The notes under the pieces were generated by a model that was not told the DNA's origin, searched no databases, and saw only the letters and a program-made list of their open reading frames with translations. The translations under genes were made by a program, and so were the position numbers. This document shows positions 49,826 through 61,298 of a DNA stretch of 64,000 nt, piece by piece (the first letter of the stretch is position 1; each line of letters opens with the position of its first letter). The DNA comes from Quillaja saponaria (taxonomy: Eukaryota > Streptophyta > Magnoliopsida > Fabales > Quillajaceae): contig CM055605.1 in assembly GCA_029379385.1 (NCBI GenBank), forward strand, positions 6,979,001 to 7,043,000. Reading direction: 5' to 3'.

Positions 49826-52800
49826 TCAGACATGATTTTCCTGGGAATGCCTTCTGTTCTCCCTCTCACTATGACCAAGCCGACCCACCTTGTTCCGATC
49901 TTCCATATAATCTGGCCTATTATGGTGGTGAGACCCTGGGCCATAATTATGCCGCTCTTTTCCTTCAATAACTTTTTCTGGTGGACTCACTGCTTTTCTC
50001 TTGCGGTTGTTTGACTTGGGCGACTGAAATCCAGAGCCAACATCATCAAGAGCTGACACCTCCCCTTCTTCCACAGTACTTAAATCTTGCCCATGTGATG
50101 GCTTCCCTTTTATTCCCTGCTGAGGCTCATCTCCCCTGTCATCTGGTTGTCTTCCATGTTGAGAAGTCCAACGATTGGATTCGTCTGAAGGCTTAGGCCA
50201 GTTTTGCCTCCTCCCCTGCTTGTTCTTCTCACTCTCAGCAGCCAGTTCAATACCATCTTCTAGTTCTCTTTCAATGAGATCATCCTCATCCATAAACTCT
50301 GTTTTTCTAGTTACACCCCCAGATTCTTTCCTCCGCTTCTCCAGTGCAGCCTTTAACTTGTACTTATCAATTCTTTTGATTGCTTCCTGAGGTGGCCGGG
50401 TAAATGTGCCTTCCCTGGGATCCAGGTTTTGGCCATTATGTTTATCATTCAATTCTCCTGCTTCTTCCATTTCATTTCTACCAACACTGTTTTCTTGGTC
50501 TTCACCCAGTCCTGATTGAAACCTCATCGCATCTTTAGCTTCCTCCATGTTTTCCTTGTATGATGGCTCCCGCTCGGTATGCTGATTGCCTTCAGGTCCA
50601 TCATCTGCCTTGTCACTTGTTTCTGTACTTCCATAGTCACTACTTCTGGTATGGGTTGTTGCTGGATGTCCATCATGATTATTGGCAGATGACTCGACTA
50701 CAGACCTAGAAGATGCAGGCTTCAAGGTTTCCGGTCGAGAACTTGTACCTCCAGTATGGGAATTGCATATCGTGGCTGTAGTTTCTTCATTTCTTGTTGG
50801 AGTTTTTGCAGTGCCCCTAGCCCCACCTCCAGCACTTCCTTCAACATCACTAGAAGGTGGCATTCGATTTTGTTCATACAGTTCTAACATTTGGTTACTA
50901 ACCTCTGCAGTAAGTAGATGTTCCAAATTAAATCTTTCCAGTTAAAAACTACATAACTGCTCACAAGTTTTTAGATGTTAATCAATTACATATCGTCTCG
51001 CTAGTTTAATTTTTCCAAGTACTTAATTTCCTACTAATTTAGTTTACTTGAAGATCAAACTTTTCCATCAATAATACTCCTACTCTAACCCAACATCGGA
51101 GAGAAGAGAACAAAAAGGAGATAACAAGAGTTGAAGAAAATAGACGGGGGAAGGAAGGCAGAATTTTTTTTTTTTTTTTTTTTTTTTTGGGGGTGGGGAG
51201 AAGTATTAATTTTCACTGCTTTTACCACTACTATCAAAAAAAGGGAGGACACCAACCCTCCAATTGACGTGGAGTAACATCAAACTCTTGCCACCAAACC
51301 TTCTCGCCATCTGATGGGAGCTTCACCTTAAGAAATTTAGCGGCTAGGAAAATGGCACCAGCTGCAATGTGGTGGGGCAGAAATTGCAGGCAGAGTGACG
51401 TCCGCAATCTGCATACCAAATCCCAATTTCAGAGAAAGAAACTAGAAGGTCATTACTAGGAAGGAGAAAAGAGTACACAATCTCCTGTACCCATCATTAA
51501 CGAAATTCCATGCAACCTGCGCAAGGGCATTTTGAGCTACTTTGAATTTCTTTATTGCCTCAACAAGGGGTTTATAAGGATGGTGCACATTAAAATCGAA
51601 TCCAAGAGTTGCAAGAACAACCCTCTCTCCAAGTAAAATTAATTCTTTCTGCTGTTCATACACCTCCTGTGTGAAAGTTGCAAGTGAAAAACAATTGCAC
51701 AGTAAAAACTGAGAATTGCACAGAGAAAACACATCCCATGACCAAATACTGGACTTCCAGAGAAATGGAAACAAAATATTCATAAGGTTTGACATGTAAC
51801 GTGATTGGCGAGCCTTCAAAAGGTTTAACATTAAACAAATAGTAACTGCTGCAAGTTGCAACTCAGTATAGCATATGAATATAAGGTACAACTTGCATGT
51901 CACGATTGGAACATGCCTGACACTGTACGTGCAACAACGACTAAGCTGCTATGTGGCAGCCACACAAGTTTGAATACTCCAATCAAAGGTGAGATTAGGA
52001 ACACAGAACAACATTAGCCATCACTATTAAGCATCATAAATAATAAAAACAAGCACATCTAAAAAATGTATATCAGTAGAAGGGATGCCAATGGAAAGAT
52101 GTAGTGAATGTTAACTAGGATGGTGAAAATAAGAAATACCTTTTGCTTTATCCTCTGTACTGCTGCAGTATCCTTCTTATGTATAATTTCATAAGATACA
52201 AGGATAACATCTTTTAGTGGGCGAGGAGTTTCTTCAACCTTCCCAGCAAGAAACATGCATACAGTTGCAATGGTCTGCAAGACATTTTAAGTAAAGTTAA
52301 CACCAATCACAATCATCTGTCACTATAAGATGATATCTCATGTATATCATACTATTTATTAAACATATTTAACAAACAAGAACAAAAAGTCAATCCCAAA
52401 TATTAAGAATCACCATCTGACCCATTACTGCTAAAACAATCACATCGACATGAATGTTGTTGGAGACCTAATTAAATTCAATCCATACAGAAGGAATCAC
52501 AAAATATAATGGGGCAGACCTTGAGCAAACATGGTAATGAGGTAATGAAAGTAACCATCTAAGTCACTGCTTTTGCAGTTCTATGCAAGTCAATACCCCT
52601 TAGTTGCAAATTTACTAAAAAGTGAAAACAAAAAAAGCGTAAACCCGCCGAACAATGAGAAAACATGACTCCATCCAATTGTAGTATAATTTTGACACGT
52701 CAATTGACAGTTCTCATCACCCCAGAAGGCAATATATATATTTTAGGATAGAAAAATAAATATAATTAATAGAAGAAAGAAGAATACAAGGAAGACAATA

Positions 52801-54644
52801 AAAAATCCTCAAAAAAGAACAAAAAGAAAATACATAACATTGTAAAAGAAAAAACATGAGATATCTCCCATCAAGTTCAACATCAGAAAAAGGAATCCTC
52901 TTAGAAAAGCAGAAACGGAAGGCAATCTGAATATAAAGTAAGGCACAAGTTACATTGTGTACACATCTTATTTTCTACGGAACGCACCCACCACTCAAAC
53001 CTCCCCTCACCCCCACCCCCAAAAGTACTTCTGGAAGGATCATGGATTTGCAAATAAGCACAGTTCTAATAATTAGGCAAAATTAAAATAACAATTTGGC
53101 ATGTAAATGGTTTAGGAAAAAGGAATATGACTCTTGTTGTACTTTATACAAGAAGAATACCAATGGATTAATTCAATAATGTATTTTGAGTTTGGTGGCA
53201 ACATCAACCCTGTTGATGTTAATTATTCTAAACCTAACAAGTGTGGATCAGCACGTTGAGTTTTTTATACCACGCATGTCCAGGAAGTTAAGTGACTCAC
53301 TAATTTAAACAAATTGAACTTCTCTACAAGAGATCCCGTCACCACCGAATATTCTAGGCATATCTCCTCCACCACTCCTTCTGCAGCCACATCTCTCCTT
53401 ACTACACATAAAATATTCAACTAATACTTGGTTCTCCAACTTGAATCTTCAAACTCTACTATAACAGAGTAAATTTATCTCCATTGTGTTAATGTTTCAG
53501 TAAGCAGAACCTACTTAAAGAGAGACCAAGGGAGCACAACCTACGTGCTGAAAGCATAAAAAGAATTACTATCTAAAGAGAAAATCACCAATTGGTGTAT
53601 TACTTTTTAAGAGAGAAGTGTAACACACAGAGGAGAGGGACAGAAACATAACCATGTTACTGCAATGTTGCAAATACAAATAAAACCTCAAGTTGTCTTC
53701 ATCAAGAAGTCCACAAGTTGATAAAATTCAAGGGGCAACAGGAAAGAGTGCAAAAGTACTAATGTTATTTGTACCAGCTTCTTAATGTTTAAAAAGCTAC
53801 ATTCTTCTCATATCTATCCTATATTTGGATATGAACTGAGTGAAGTCCTTATTAAAGTTGAACTCCACCTTATTCATTCCCCAAGTACATCATTCAGGAA
53901 TAAATGAGGAATCTCTTATGAATGATCTGGATCTTCAAAGTGAGGAATTATTTAAATGAAAGATAAACTGATATTACCAAATCAGAGATAAGTTTTCTAC
54001 CACTGCTTATGAAACAATACAAAATTATTCAATTATCCACCTGTAGGAAAATAAAATATTTAGGAAAGCTAACATTCAACCTGTAATAAAGAAATAGACT
54101 CACCCTTCTATCATTTTTTCCATGAGATTGACGAAGGAAGAATCGATGACAAAAGATTATTGCAGTGGCAATAGTTACCTGGGGTCTGCATCATAAGAAA
54201 CCAAGATTATCATGCTATGGCAATAGATATAGACTTACAGCAGGAATATATCTACAGATTGAGGTTGGGACAGTTCCAGAAATGATAACCAACCAAATAA
54301 ATGCCCACATAAAGTACAACATAATACAAACTGAATGGACAACAAGTGACACAAAATATATTTGATATTAGCTAAAAAAAATTAGAAAAAGTTTAAACAG
54401 GAAGTAGGAATACTCACACTTTAAGTCTCATGCCCAAGTCTTGCAGAAAAGTGCAATACGATTTGCGCAGGTAAGTCTCTTTCTTTAAGTCAATGCCATC
54501 TTGTTTGGATGGTGAATTTTCTTCAATTTCCTTCCTAGAAAAATACCAACGAGCGCCATCCTCCATGTTCTCTAGAGAAAAGCTGTAAGAACCACCTTGG
54601 TAGCTTCCATGATGAGAGACATCACCAGGCAAGACAGCAGCCAT
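49826..54644 (-). CDS. Cyclin T (CYCT1-type, P-TEFb-like), 6 coding exons, 616 aa
   Basis: Coding exons in transcript order: 54644-54418, 54185-54104, 52274-52140, 51666-51491, 51408-51257, 50904-49826 (1851 nt, closes in frame). Role from family: regulatory subunit pairing with CDK9/CDKC to phosphorylate the RNA polymerase II C-terminal domain and promote elongation in the nucleus. Seen: first cyclin fold ([59 protein letters not shown]); second fold ([70 protein letters not shown]). A long hydrophilic tail rich in Lys/Arg/Glu/His/Ser follows, as in plant CYCT1;4 and CYCT1;5. The [10 protein letters not shown] and KVKLPS blocks are hallmarks of plant cyclin T. The start ATG is the first after the 5'UTR splice junction. 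A truncated copy lies directly downstream. Confidence 0.95.
51164..51188. repeat. 25-base poly-T tract in the last cyclin T intron
   Basis: T run on the plus strand (poly-A in the transcript sense) between exons ending 51257 and starting 50904. No functional claim. Confidence 0.8.
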
Positions 54645-55212
54645 CCTACAACAGCTGACTAAATTTAGTCAAGATTGATATATGTGACAGATGTTGAAGA
54701 ATGTAACAGCCATGTCACCAGATCCTGTGCTTCTCTATCCATTTGATAACAAGATAATTAGATGCAAAGTTTATCATATACTAACAAAAAATTAATAAAA
54801 GAAAATGGAATGATAATATGATGACCACAAAACTACACATCTTGGTTAACCATATTTGTTTTGGTTTTCAATATATACAAGCATTTTGTAGGAAACGAAT
54901 CCTTACCACGGTCAAATAATTCAATGAGAATTGTACAGGTCATTAGAATTGCTAAAAATTGCCAGAAGAATGATTTCAATGCTTTTGGGCTGTTCTTGGG
55001 AATATAATTCCCTCTTAGCTGCAGCACTTCTTTTTCCCCTTCATTTGAAAATGAATGATTGGGAGGTTTCCAATTAATTTCACAAGAACATCTCCAGACT
55101 TTGCCTATTTCACCATTTTAACCTGTAAGCCACACAACTCTATACCCTACCCATTAAGCTCAATGCTGGCAGTAGACACTAAATAACAACATCTCACTTA
55201 GTTTTGCACAAC

Positions 55213-56113
55213 CAGTGTTATCAAAGGCTCTGGGCGCACCAAGGCGCAAGGCGCAAGGCGCACGCCTTCGTAAGGTTAGGCACATATCTAATGTAAAAAA
55301 TCTACGTACAATAATTCCAAGCTTACAACAAGTAAAAATTAATACCATTAAATTCTGACATAGAAAACAGTTTTTATAGGCAAGAATTCCAGCATGTGGA
55401 AAGTAAAGGTTAATAAAAAACAATCTAGGTAAAGTAAATATGTTAGGCAAAAAGTCGACTAAGCTAACAAGAAAAAATTGAATTTATGCTTCCTCTTTCT
55501 TAAACAGGGCAGAGATAGCTAAGATTTACTGCTGAGTATCTTTTGTTTTTCAGGTACAAAACAGGACAGAGATAGTTAAGGTTTAAGCCACACAAATGTT
55601 CTGTTTTTTGTATACAATGGCATAGATTAGACTAAGCAAGGATTAGTATAAGCAGAAGATAACGAAGACTTAGAAAGTAACTATAAAATTATAAAACAAG
55701 ATAGATAATAAGCAGGCTTACACTGAAAATACGCTTTGCATTTTGATAAGGTACTAGGAAACTCAAGACTTCGTAGGCTGTTTAGAATCAAGATTTTGGT
55801 TCAGCTGTTGTGTTAGAATGTTTTAGGGACTTTTCAGGTTTCTATTAGGACTCTTCTTAATGTTTGCCTTTTCCTATTTATGAGGAAACTAAAAAACTGA
55901 TGAGTTTTCCTCAAAAAGAAAAAACTGAAGAGGCTTTTTCAAAAAATAAATAAAACTTGCAGCGCCTTTTGTGTGCCTTGAGTGCACCTCATGGCGCCTT
56001 AAAACATGAAAAAGGCGCACGCCTAGTGAGCCTAGGCAGCATCTTAGTGTCAGCGCCCGCCTTTAGAGGTGCAAAGGCAAGGGGGTCTGCGCCTTGCGCC
56101 TTTAATAACACTG
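55213..56113. mobile_element. hAT-like MITE copy E1
   Basis: Bounded by CAGTGTTATCAAAGGC (55213) and its inverse GCCTTTAATAACACTG (ending 56113), with G/C-rich subterminal repeats such as AAGGCGCAAGGCGC and GCCTAGTGAGCCTAGG. About 900 bp, no transposase. It lies in the 5'UTR intron of cyclin T. Flanking 8-bp sequences do not match, so one side may be rearranged. Confidence 0.7.
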
Positions 56114-56566
56114 ATAACATATAAGGACTAAAAATAAATTAAAAACAAAAAAAAACAAAAACAGTCGTTCTTCTTCTCCTTCTTCTTCTTCTTCTTCCTG
56201 CAGCCAACGATTCTTCTTCTTCCTGCAGCCGACGAGTCCTTGTTGTTTCACCACCATCTCACCAGATTCTGGCAGTTTTCCCGGCAGACCTATCATCGTT
56301 CTCAAGACCAAACAACTAACAAAGGTTAGATTTCGTTTTAAGGCCAAAGAATCTAAAAATCAGAAGTTGCAAAGCTCACCAAATCTGCAGCGCTCGCCTC
56401 TGCCGCTTCTCGACTTAACTAAGGCGGCTCCTAAGGCGAAAGAGGCACACGCCTCTGCACTGCCAACTCGCTTGAGGGGTCTTCAAGCGGTGGGTCTCCG
56501 CCTCGCCTAAGCGCCTAGGTGGGCGCCAGACATCACTAGGAGTGCTATCATAATAGTTATATGCTT
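56114..56566. other. Spacer between the two hAT-like copies
   Basis: Contains (TTC)n pyrimidine runs with a repeated TTCTTCCTGCAGCC(A/G)ACGA segment near 56190-56235, then a G/C-rich stretch (56380-56530) with CTAAGCGCCTAGGTGGGCGCC that looks like a third, partial end of the same element family. An open frame on the minus strand encodes mostly low-complexity Glu and is not considered a gene. Confidence 0.45.
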
Positions 56567-56574
56567 CCTATATC

Positions 56575-57443
56575 CAGTTTTATTAAAAGCATGCCTTAGG
56601 CGCAAGGCGCAGACCCCCTCGCCTTTGCACCTCTATAAGTGGTCGTTGACACTAAGGCGCCGCCTAGGCTCACTAGGCGCCCACTTTTTTCATGTTTTGA
56701 GGTTCCATGAGGCGCACTTAAGGCAAACAAAATGCGCTGCAAGTTTTTTTTTCTTGAAAAAAACTCTTCAGTTTTTCTTTTTATTGAAAACTCTTCATTT
56801 TTTTAGTTTCCTCATAAATAGAAAGAGTCAAACATTGAGAAGAGTCCTAATAAAAACCTGAAAGGTCCCTAAAACATTAAAAAAAAAAAACCCTAACACA
56901 ACAGCTGAACCAAAATCTTGATACTAAGTAGAACATATTTTCAGTGTAAGTCTGCCTATTATCTATCATGTTTTTTAGTTACTTCTAAGTCTACTTTTTC
57001 ATCTTCTGCTTAATCTAATCTTTGCTATTGTACACAAAAAACAAGGCATTTGTGTGGCTTAAACCTTAACTAATTTTGTCTTGTTTTGTACCCAAAAAAC
57101 AGAGGATATTTAGCAGTAAGGCTTAGCTATCTCTTCCCTGTTTAAGAAAGAAGTATAAATTCAATTTTTACTTATTAGCTTAGTGGACTACTTGCTTTTT
57201 TATCAACCTTTACTTTCTACTAACTGGAATTCTAGCCTATGGATACTTTTTTCTTTGTCATAACTTAATGGTGTTAGTTTTTACTTGCTGTAAGCTTGAA
57301 ATTATTGTGTGCAGGTTTTTTTTTATTAGATATGTGCCTAACTTTGCTAAGGCGCACGTCTGTACCTAGCACCTAGGCTCTAGATACCCCCAGTGCCTAG
57401 GTGGTATCTAGAGCCTAGGTGCGCCTAGAGCCTTTGATAACAC
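56575..57443. mobile_element. hAT-like MITE copy E2, inverted relative to E1
   Basis: Starts CAGTTTTATTAAAAGC and ends GCCTTTGATAACAC. It matches the reverse complement of E1 over nearly its whole length (for example AGACCCCCTCGCCTTTGCAC, CTAGGCTCACTAGGCGCC, TTAGATATGTGCCTAAC). An exact 8-bp direct repeat CCTATATC flanks it at 56567-56574 and 57444-57451, the target-duplication length of hAT transposons. Non-coding; about 870 bp. Confidence 0.8.
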
Positions 57444-59003
57444 CCTATATCTTTTGGAAGTAGAAATGCCAAATCTATAATCCTTAGATAAACAAAACAA
57501 TTACCAAAATCTCCCTCAATAATTTCTACAGTTATCTATATAATCAGGAACAAAAAAAAATTTATTTGGTGCAAAGTAAAGAAAAACAAAACCATTTGAA
57601 ACAATATGTACAATTTTCACAATTCCAGGAAAGTCCGGAAAAGGTCAAACATGAAAAGGAAAAATTGAAAATATTTGGGAGAAAACATTTCACAACAGTT
57701 TACTCTTTAAATCTGCTGATTTCAAAGGTAAGATATGCAGTTTTATAAGGAAATTTGCTGGATATTAGAATTAACATGACGTTTCAGTCTCTTTACTAGC
57801 ACTAGCCACCCATGGAAGGAAACAAAGATTTTGATAATAAAACCTCGTACCTACCCTCCCCCCACCTAGATGTAGGTCAAAGTTCACAGATGGTTATAAA
57901 CCTTTATGCATTAAAACAATGGAAATACCGAACTTAATTACCTCAATCCTCCCTCTCTTTTTCCTCTTCGTTACAGACAAATATTGAAACATGATAAAAG
58001 TAAAAAACTTATACTATTTTCTTTTGTATAGAAAGATATTGTAAATATCCCTTTTTCATTCTTTACATTCTTTTGTTGCCACAAAGAACCACATGTTGTT
58101 TACTTTATAGAAGGAAAACTCTTGATTTATGGAACAAATTATCATTAGAACAATTTGGTACTAATTTTGAATGTTTCCTTATAGTCACTACCATGTCCAC
58201 AACAATTATGTACATCATATATTTCTGATGAATTAACAAGCAATCTTCAAATAATTTTATGCCTATAGTCTCTTAGGGAAAATGATTGTAATAAAAGTTT
58301 TACATAAGTAACTTCTTGCTAATCGAAATTGCTATGCCATGCCACGTATATCATGCTCAACCACCATCTTGCATTTGGAAGGCATAGCTCAATTTTACAA
58401 TCAACATAACATACCCACCATTTAGTATTTTTTTTTTTTTTCTGTAAAACTACTAATTTCGCATTGCTGATCTCTTTAACTCCCTCTATGTTATCAAATC
58501 AAATACAAAGCAAATGAGGGCAATTTTACAGTCAATTGGACCTTCGCTTATCAAAAAAAAAAAAAAAATTACAATCAATTGGTCACAAGTAACAAATTTG
58601 ACATGTATAACAAGAGGCTCCTAGTAATGTATTCAGCGGCTAGAAAAGAAAGCTCCGTGGTTATCTAAGCAGAGCCCCAATAAAGTTTTCCCCGAAATTT
58701 CCATTTGTTCGGATAGAAATAGGATTTTGGTCACGAAAACAACAATAAAATGATACACTGCCCAATGTTTAGCAACTATAATGCAATAAAGCAATGCAGT
58801 CACAGTCCAACTTCTGACCCTGAGCCCATTCTACTATTCATCAGATTCAGTAAACGACATAAAATTAACATCCAACAGGGTAAACATAACACAGATTAAA
58901 CCCTTATTCCCAAAATATAGTTTTCTATGCAAAAGATCTACTACAGATAAAAGAAATGAAATTTAGTGGCTACAAAGCTTATAACCCTAACTGGGAAACA
59001 TAC

Positions 59004-59215
59004 CTTATATGTTCCGAGGAACCCGATGAACTAGACACTAATCGAATCTGAAAGCATCGAGCGAAAAACCAAATTTAGAAGGAGAAACTCCGAGCAAGCG
59101 TGCTTGCCTCTGCCTCTGCCTGGTCCTGTATGCGAGAATGAGTGGGGGAGATAGCGAGCGACAGTGAAGGGTACTACTACCTTCTACGGGTGAAGATGTA
59201 GGAAACAGGAAGAAA
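59004..59215 (-). other. 5'UTR exon of cyclin T
   Basis: On the minus strand a GC-rich leader ends ACATATAAG at 59004 followed by donor GTATGTTT. The coding ATG at 54644 follows an acceptor near 54652, giving an intron of about 4.35 kb. The pseudogene keeps a recognisable copy of this exon end and donor at 48616-48664, supporting it as a real transcript part. The upstream limit is approximate. Confidence 0.65.
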
Positions 59216-59229
59216 AGGAAATCCCCATT

Positions 59230-60486
59230 TTAATTTCAGTTTAGGGTTTATACTGAAATAAAAAAGGGAAACGCGGATTCCGCCCAACTTATTTCTCATT
59301 TTTCATTGAAGTTATAGTTTTATTTCTTTACCAAAAAAAGAAAAAAGAACTTTTACATTTACTTTTTTTCTTTCCAATAAAAATAAAGTAGGCAACATTT
59401 ATTGGGTCATGTTAGAAATTTCATTTTTCATTCAAATTACTATTTGTGTTTTTTTTAACTGTGGAAGGTCTACTGTAAAAGTTTTACCAATTGATATTTT
59501 CACAAATATTTTTTTAATTGTATGAGGGAACACAAAAAAAGTGTAAAAATAAATAAATAAATTTTGTTAGTATGTTTTCCATAAATTACACAATGCATGT
59601 TTTATAAAATAGATTTTGGGTTTAAATTTTGTTACAAAGTTATTTGATATTAGAGAATTTATTTTTTAAATTTTATGAAAAATATTTAGAGAAAAAATTC
59701 AAATAGACAATAGATACAAACTTAAATGAATTTTAATAATTATTTTATTTAAATAAATACAATCATAATATTTATCAAAATAATATTTTCAACAATTTTA
59801 ATATTTTATATTTTTAAGAAAATAAAACCAAACAATTTTTTTATATCTCACTATTTTGATGTTAACTCATTCAAAAATTTCTAAGTTTTTTATATAATAA
59901 TTTTTAAATAATTCTACTTATAAAATATTTTAACTTACTGTAATTTTATAAACAACTTAACCAAATGTCAAATATATAACTAATTCCTTGACTTTTTCAA
60001 CTTAAATTTGTTTTTTGAATAACAATGTTTATAATATAGTATTTTCAACCTAGTATGTTAGTATTTTCATAAAATAAAATTTTAAAAAATAGTAAATCAA
60101 ATCTTTATGTTTTTTAATTAAATTGAATTTGAATAAAATTATAATTTTTTAAAATCCGATTATTAATTTTTATGGAATTGAATTATAGTTTGATTATTTT
60201 GAATTATTTGCGTATAATTTTAAGATTACATTGATTCAGATTTCGAACATTTAGTATATTCATTGACTCAATTGAAATTAAGACAGGATTGATCAAATCA
60301 AAGTAATGATTACAAAACTGTTATTGGTAGGCATTAATTTTTATTTTTATTTTTTGTCACCACTGCTTGATGTGGTAAACTATGTCCTACACGGACGTCG
60401 TAAAAATAGTTTTCTCACTTTTGTGTGTAATTGGTGGGTTAAACTCAAAACTAACATTCAACCAAAATTTATAGAAAACAAAATAA
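59230..60486. other. Divergent intergenic region, cyclin T side
   Basis: Very AT-rich spacer between the divergently transcribed cyclin T (-) and TPR (+) genes. No gene recognised. Confidence 0.55.
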
Positions 60487-61001
60487 GGGTAAATTACAAT
60501 TATTTCCCTTTAGGTTTAGTAAAATGAAACTCAACCTCAAATTTTGGAAGAATTGACACACTTCTTCATAGAATTTTTACTCATTAATAGAGTCTTAGGA
60601 ATATTCTGTTTAATTGAACCATAATTAAAACAAAACATAGAAAAATTATTGAAGTATTTGAAATTAGTCACCCTATCATGTTGTTTTTTCTTTAATTTGT
60701 TATGCAATCTTAATGAGTAATTGAAGGGGCAATAAAAAAAAAGAAAAAAAAAAAGACTACATTTAATATTTAATAAAAATATAATGGATGGGTGTCTAAT
60801 TTTAAATACTTTAATAATATATTTTAAAAAAATTAATTATTTAAATTAAAGTGCTAATTATGGATAAAATAAACGAATAAGAAATATTATGTGAAACTTT
60901 TATTAGTCGGTGAAGATTTATGGGAGAGAAATGTCAATTCCTCAAGGTTTGGGTTGAGTGTCGTTTTACTAAATCTTAAAGGAGGTAACTGTAATTTACT
61001 C
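60487..61001. mobile_element. MITE with GGGTAAATTACA-type terminal inverted repeats
   Basis: The left end GGGTAAATTACAATTATTTC and the right end (read inversely GAGTAAATTACAGTTACCTC) are inverted repeats about 75 bases long, sharing TTTAGTAAAA, ACTCAACC and GAATTGAC. About 515 bp with no ORF of note. Flanks CAAAATAAG and CAAATAATA hint at a degenerate 9-bp target duplication, which is uncertain in AT-rich DNA. Mutator-like by TIR style. It sits about 300 bp upstream of the TPR start codon. Confidence 0.7.
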
Positions 61002-61298
61002 AAATAATAATAATAATAAACAACCAGTCAATCAAAATTCATTAAATAATAATAATTTTTTAAAATGTGAAAATAAAAAGGCGTGTAAAGAGCGATGTAA
61101 TCGCAAGAAACGCCCAAAAAAATCAGCTGTCACTGTTTCTCTCTCTCTCTTCGTCTATCTGAGTTTCTTGTCTCTCTGTCTGTGTGTGTATGGAGTTGTA
61201 GTTCTTCTCCAAATTAATTCATATAAATTCTCAAAGCTCACAATTCAGCTTGAATCTTGGTCCACAGTTCAAATTTTTGGACGGTTCTGATCACAATC

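Noticed and set aside
50682..50945. Plus-strand open frames across the last cyclin T exon
   Set aside because: Antisense shadows of the cyclin T coding exon, with no independent signals.
55160..55450. 96-codon minus-strand open frame
   Set aside because: Overlaps the hAT-like element end and non-coding intron; its Arg/Ala-rich part is just the GGCGC repeat translated.
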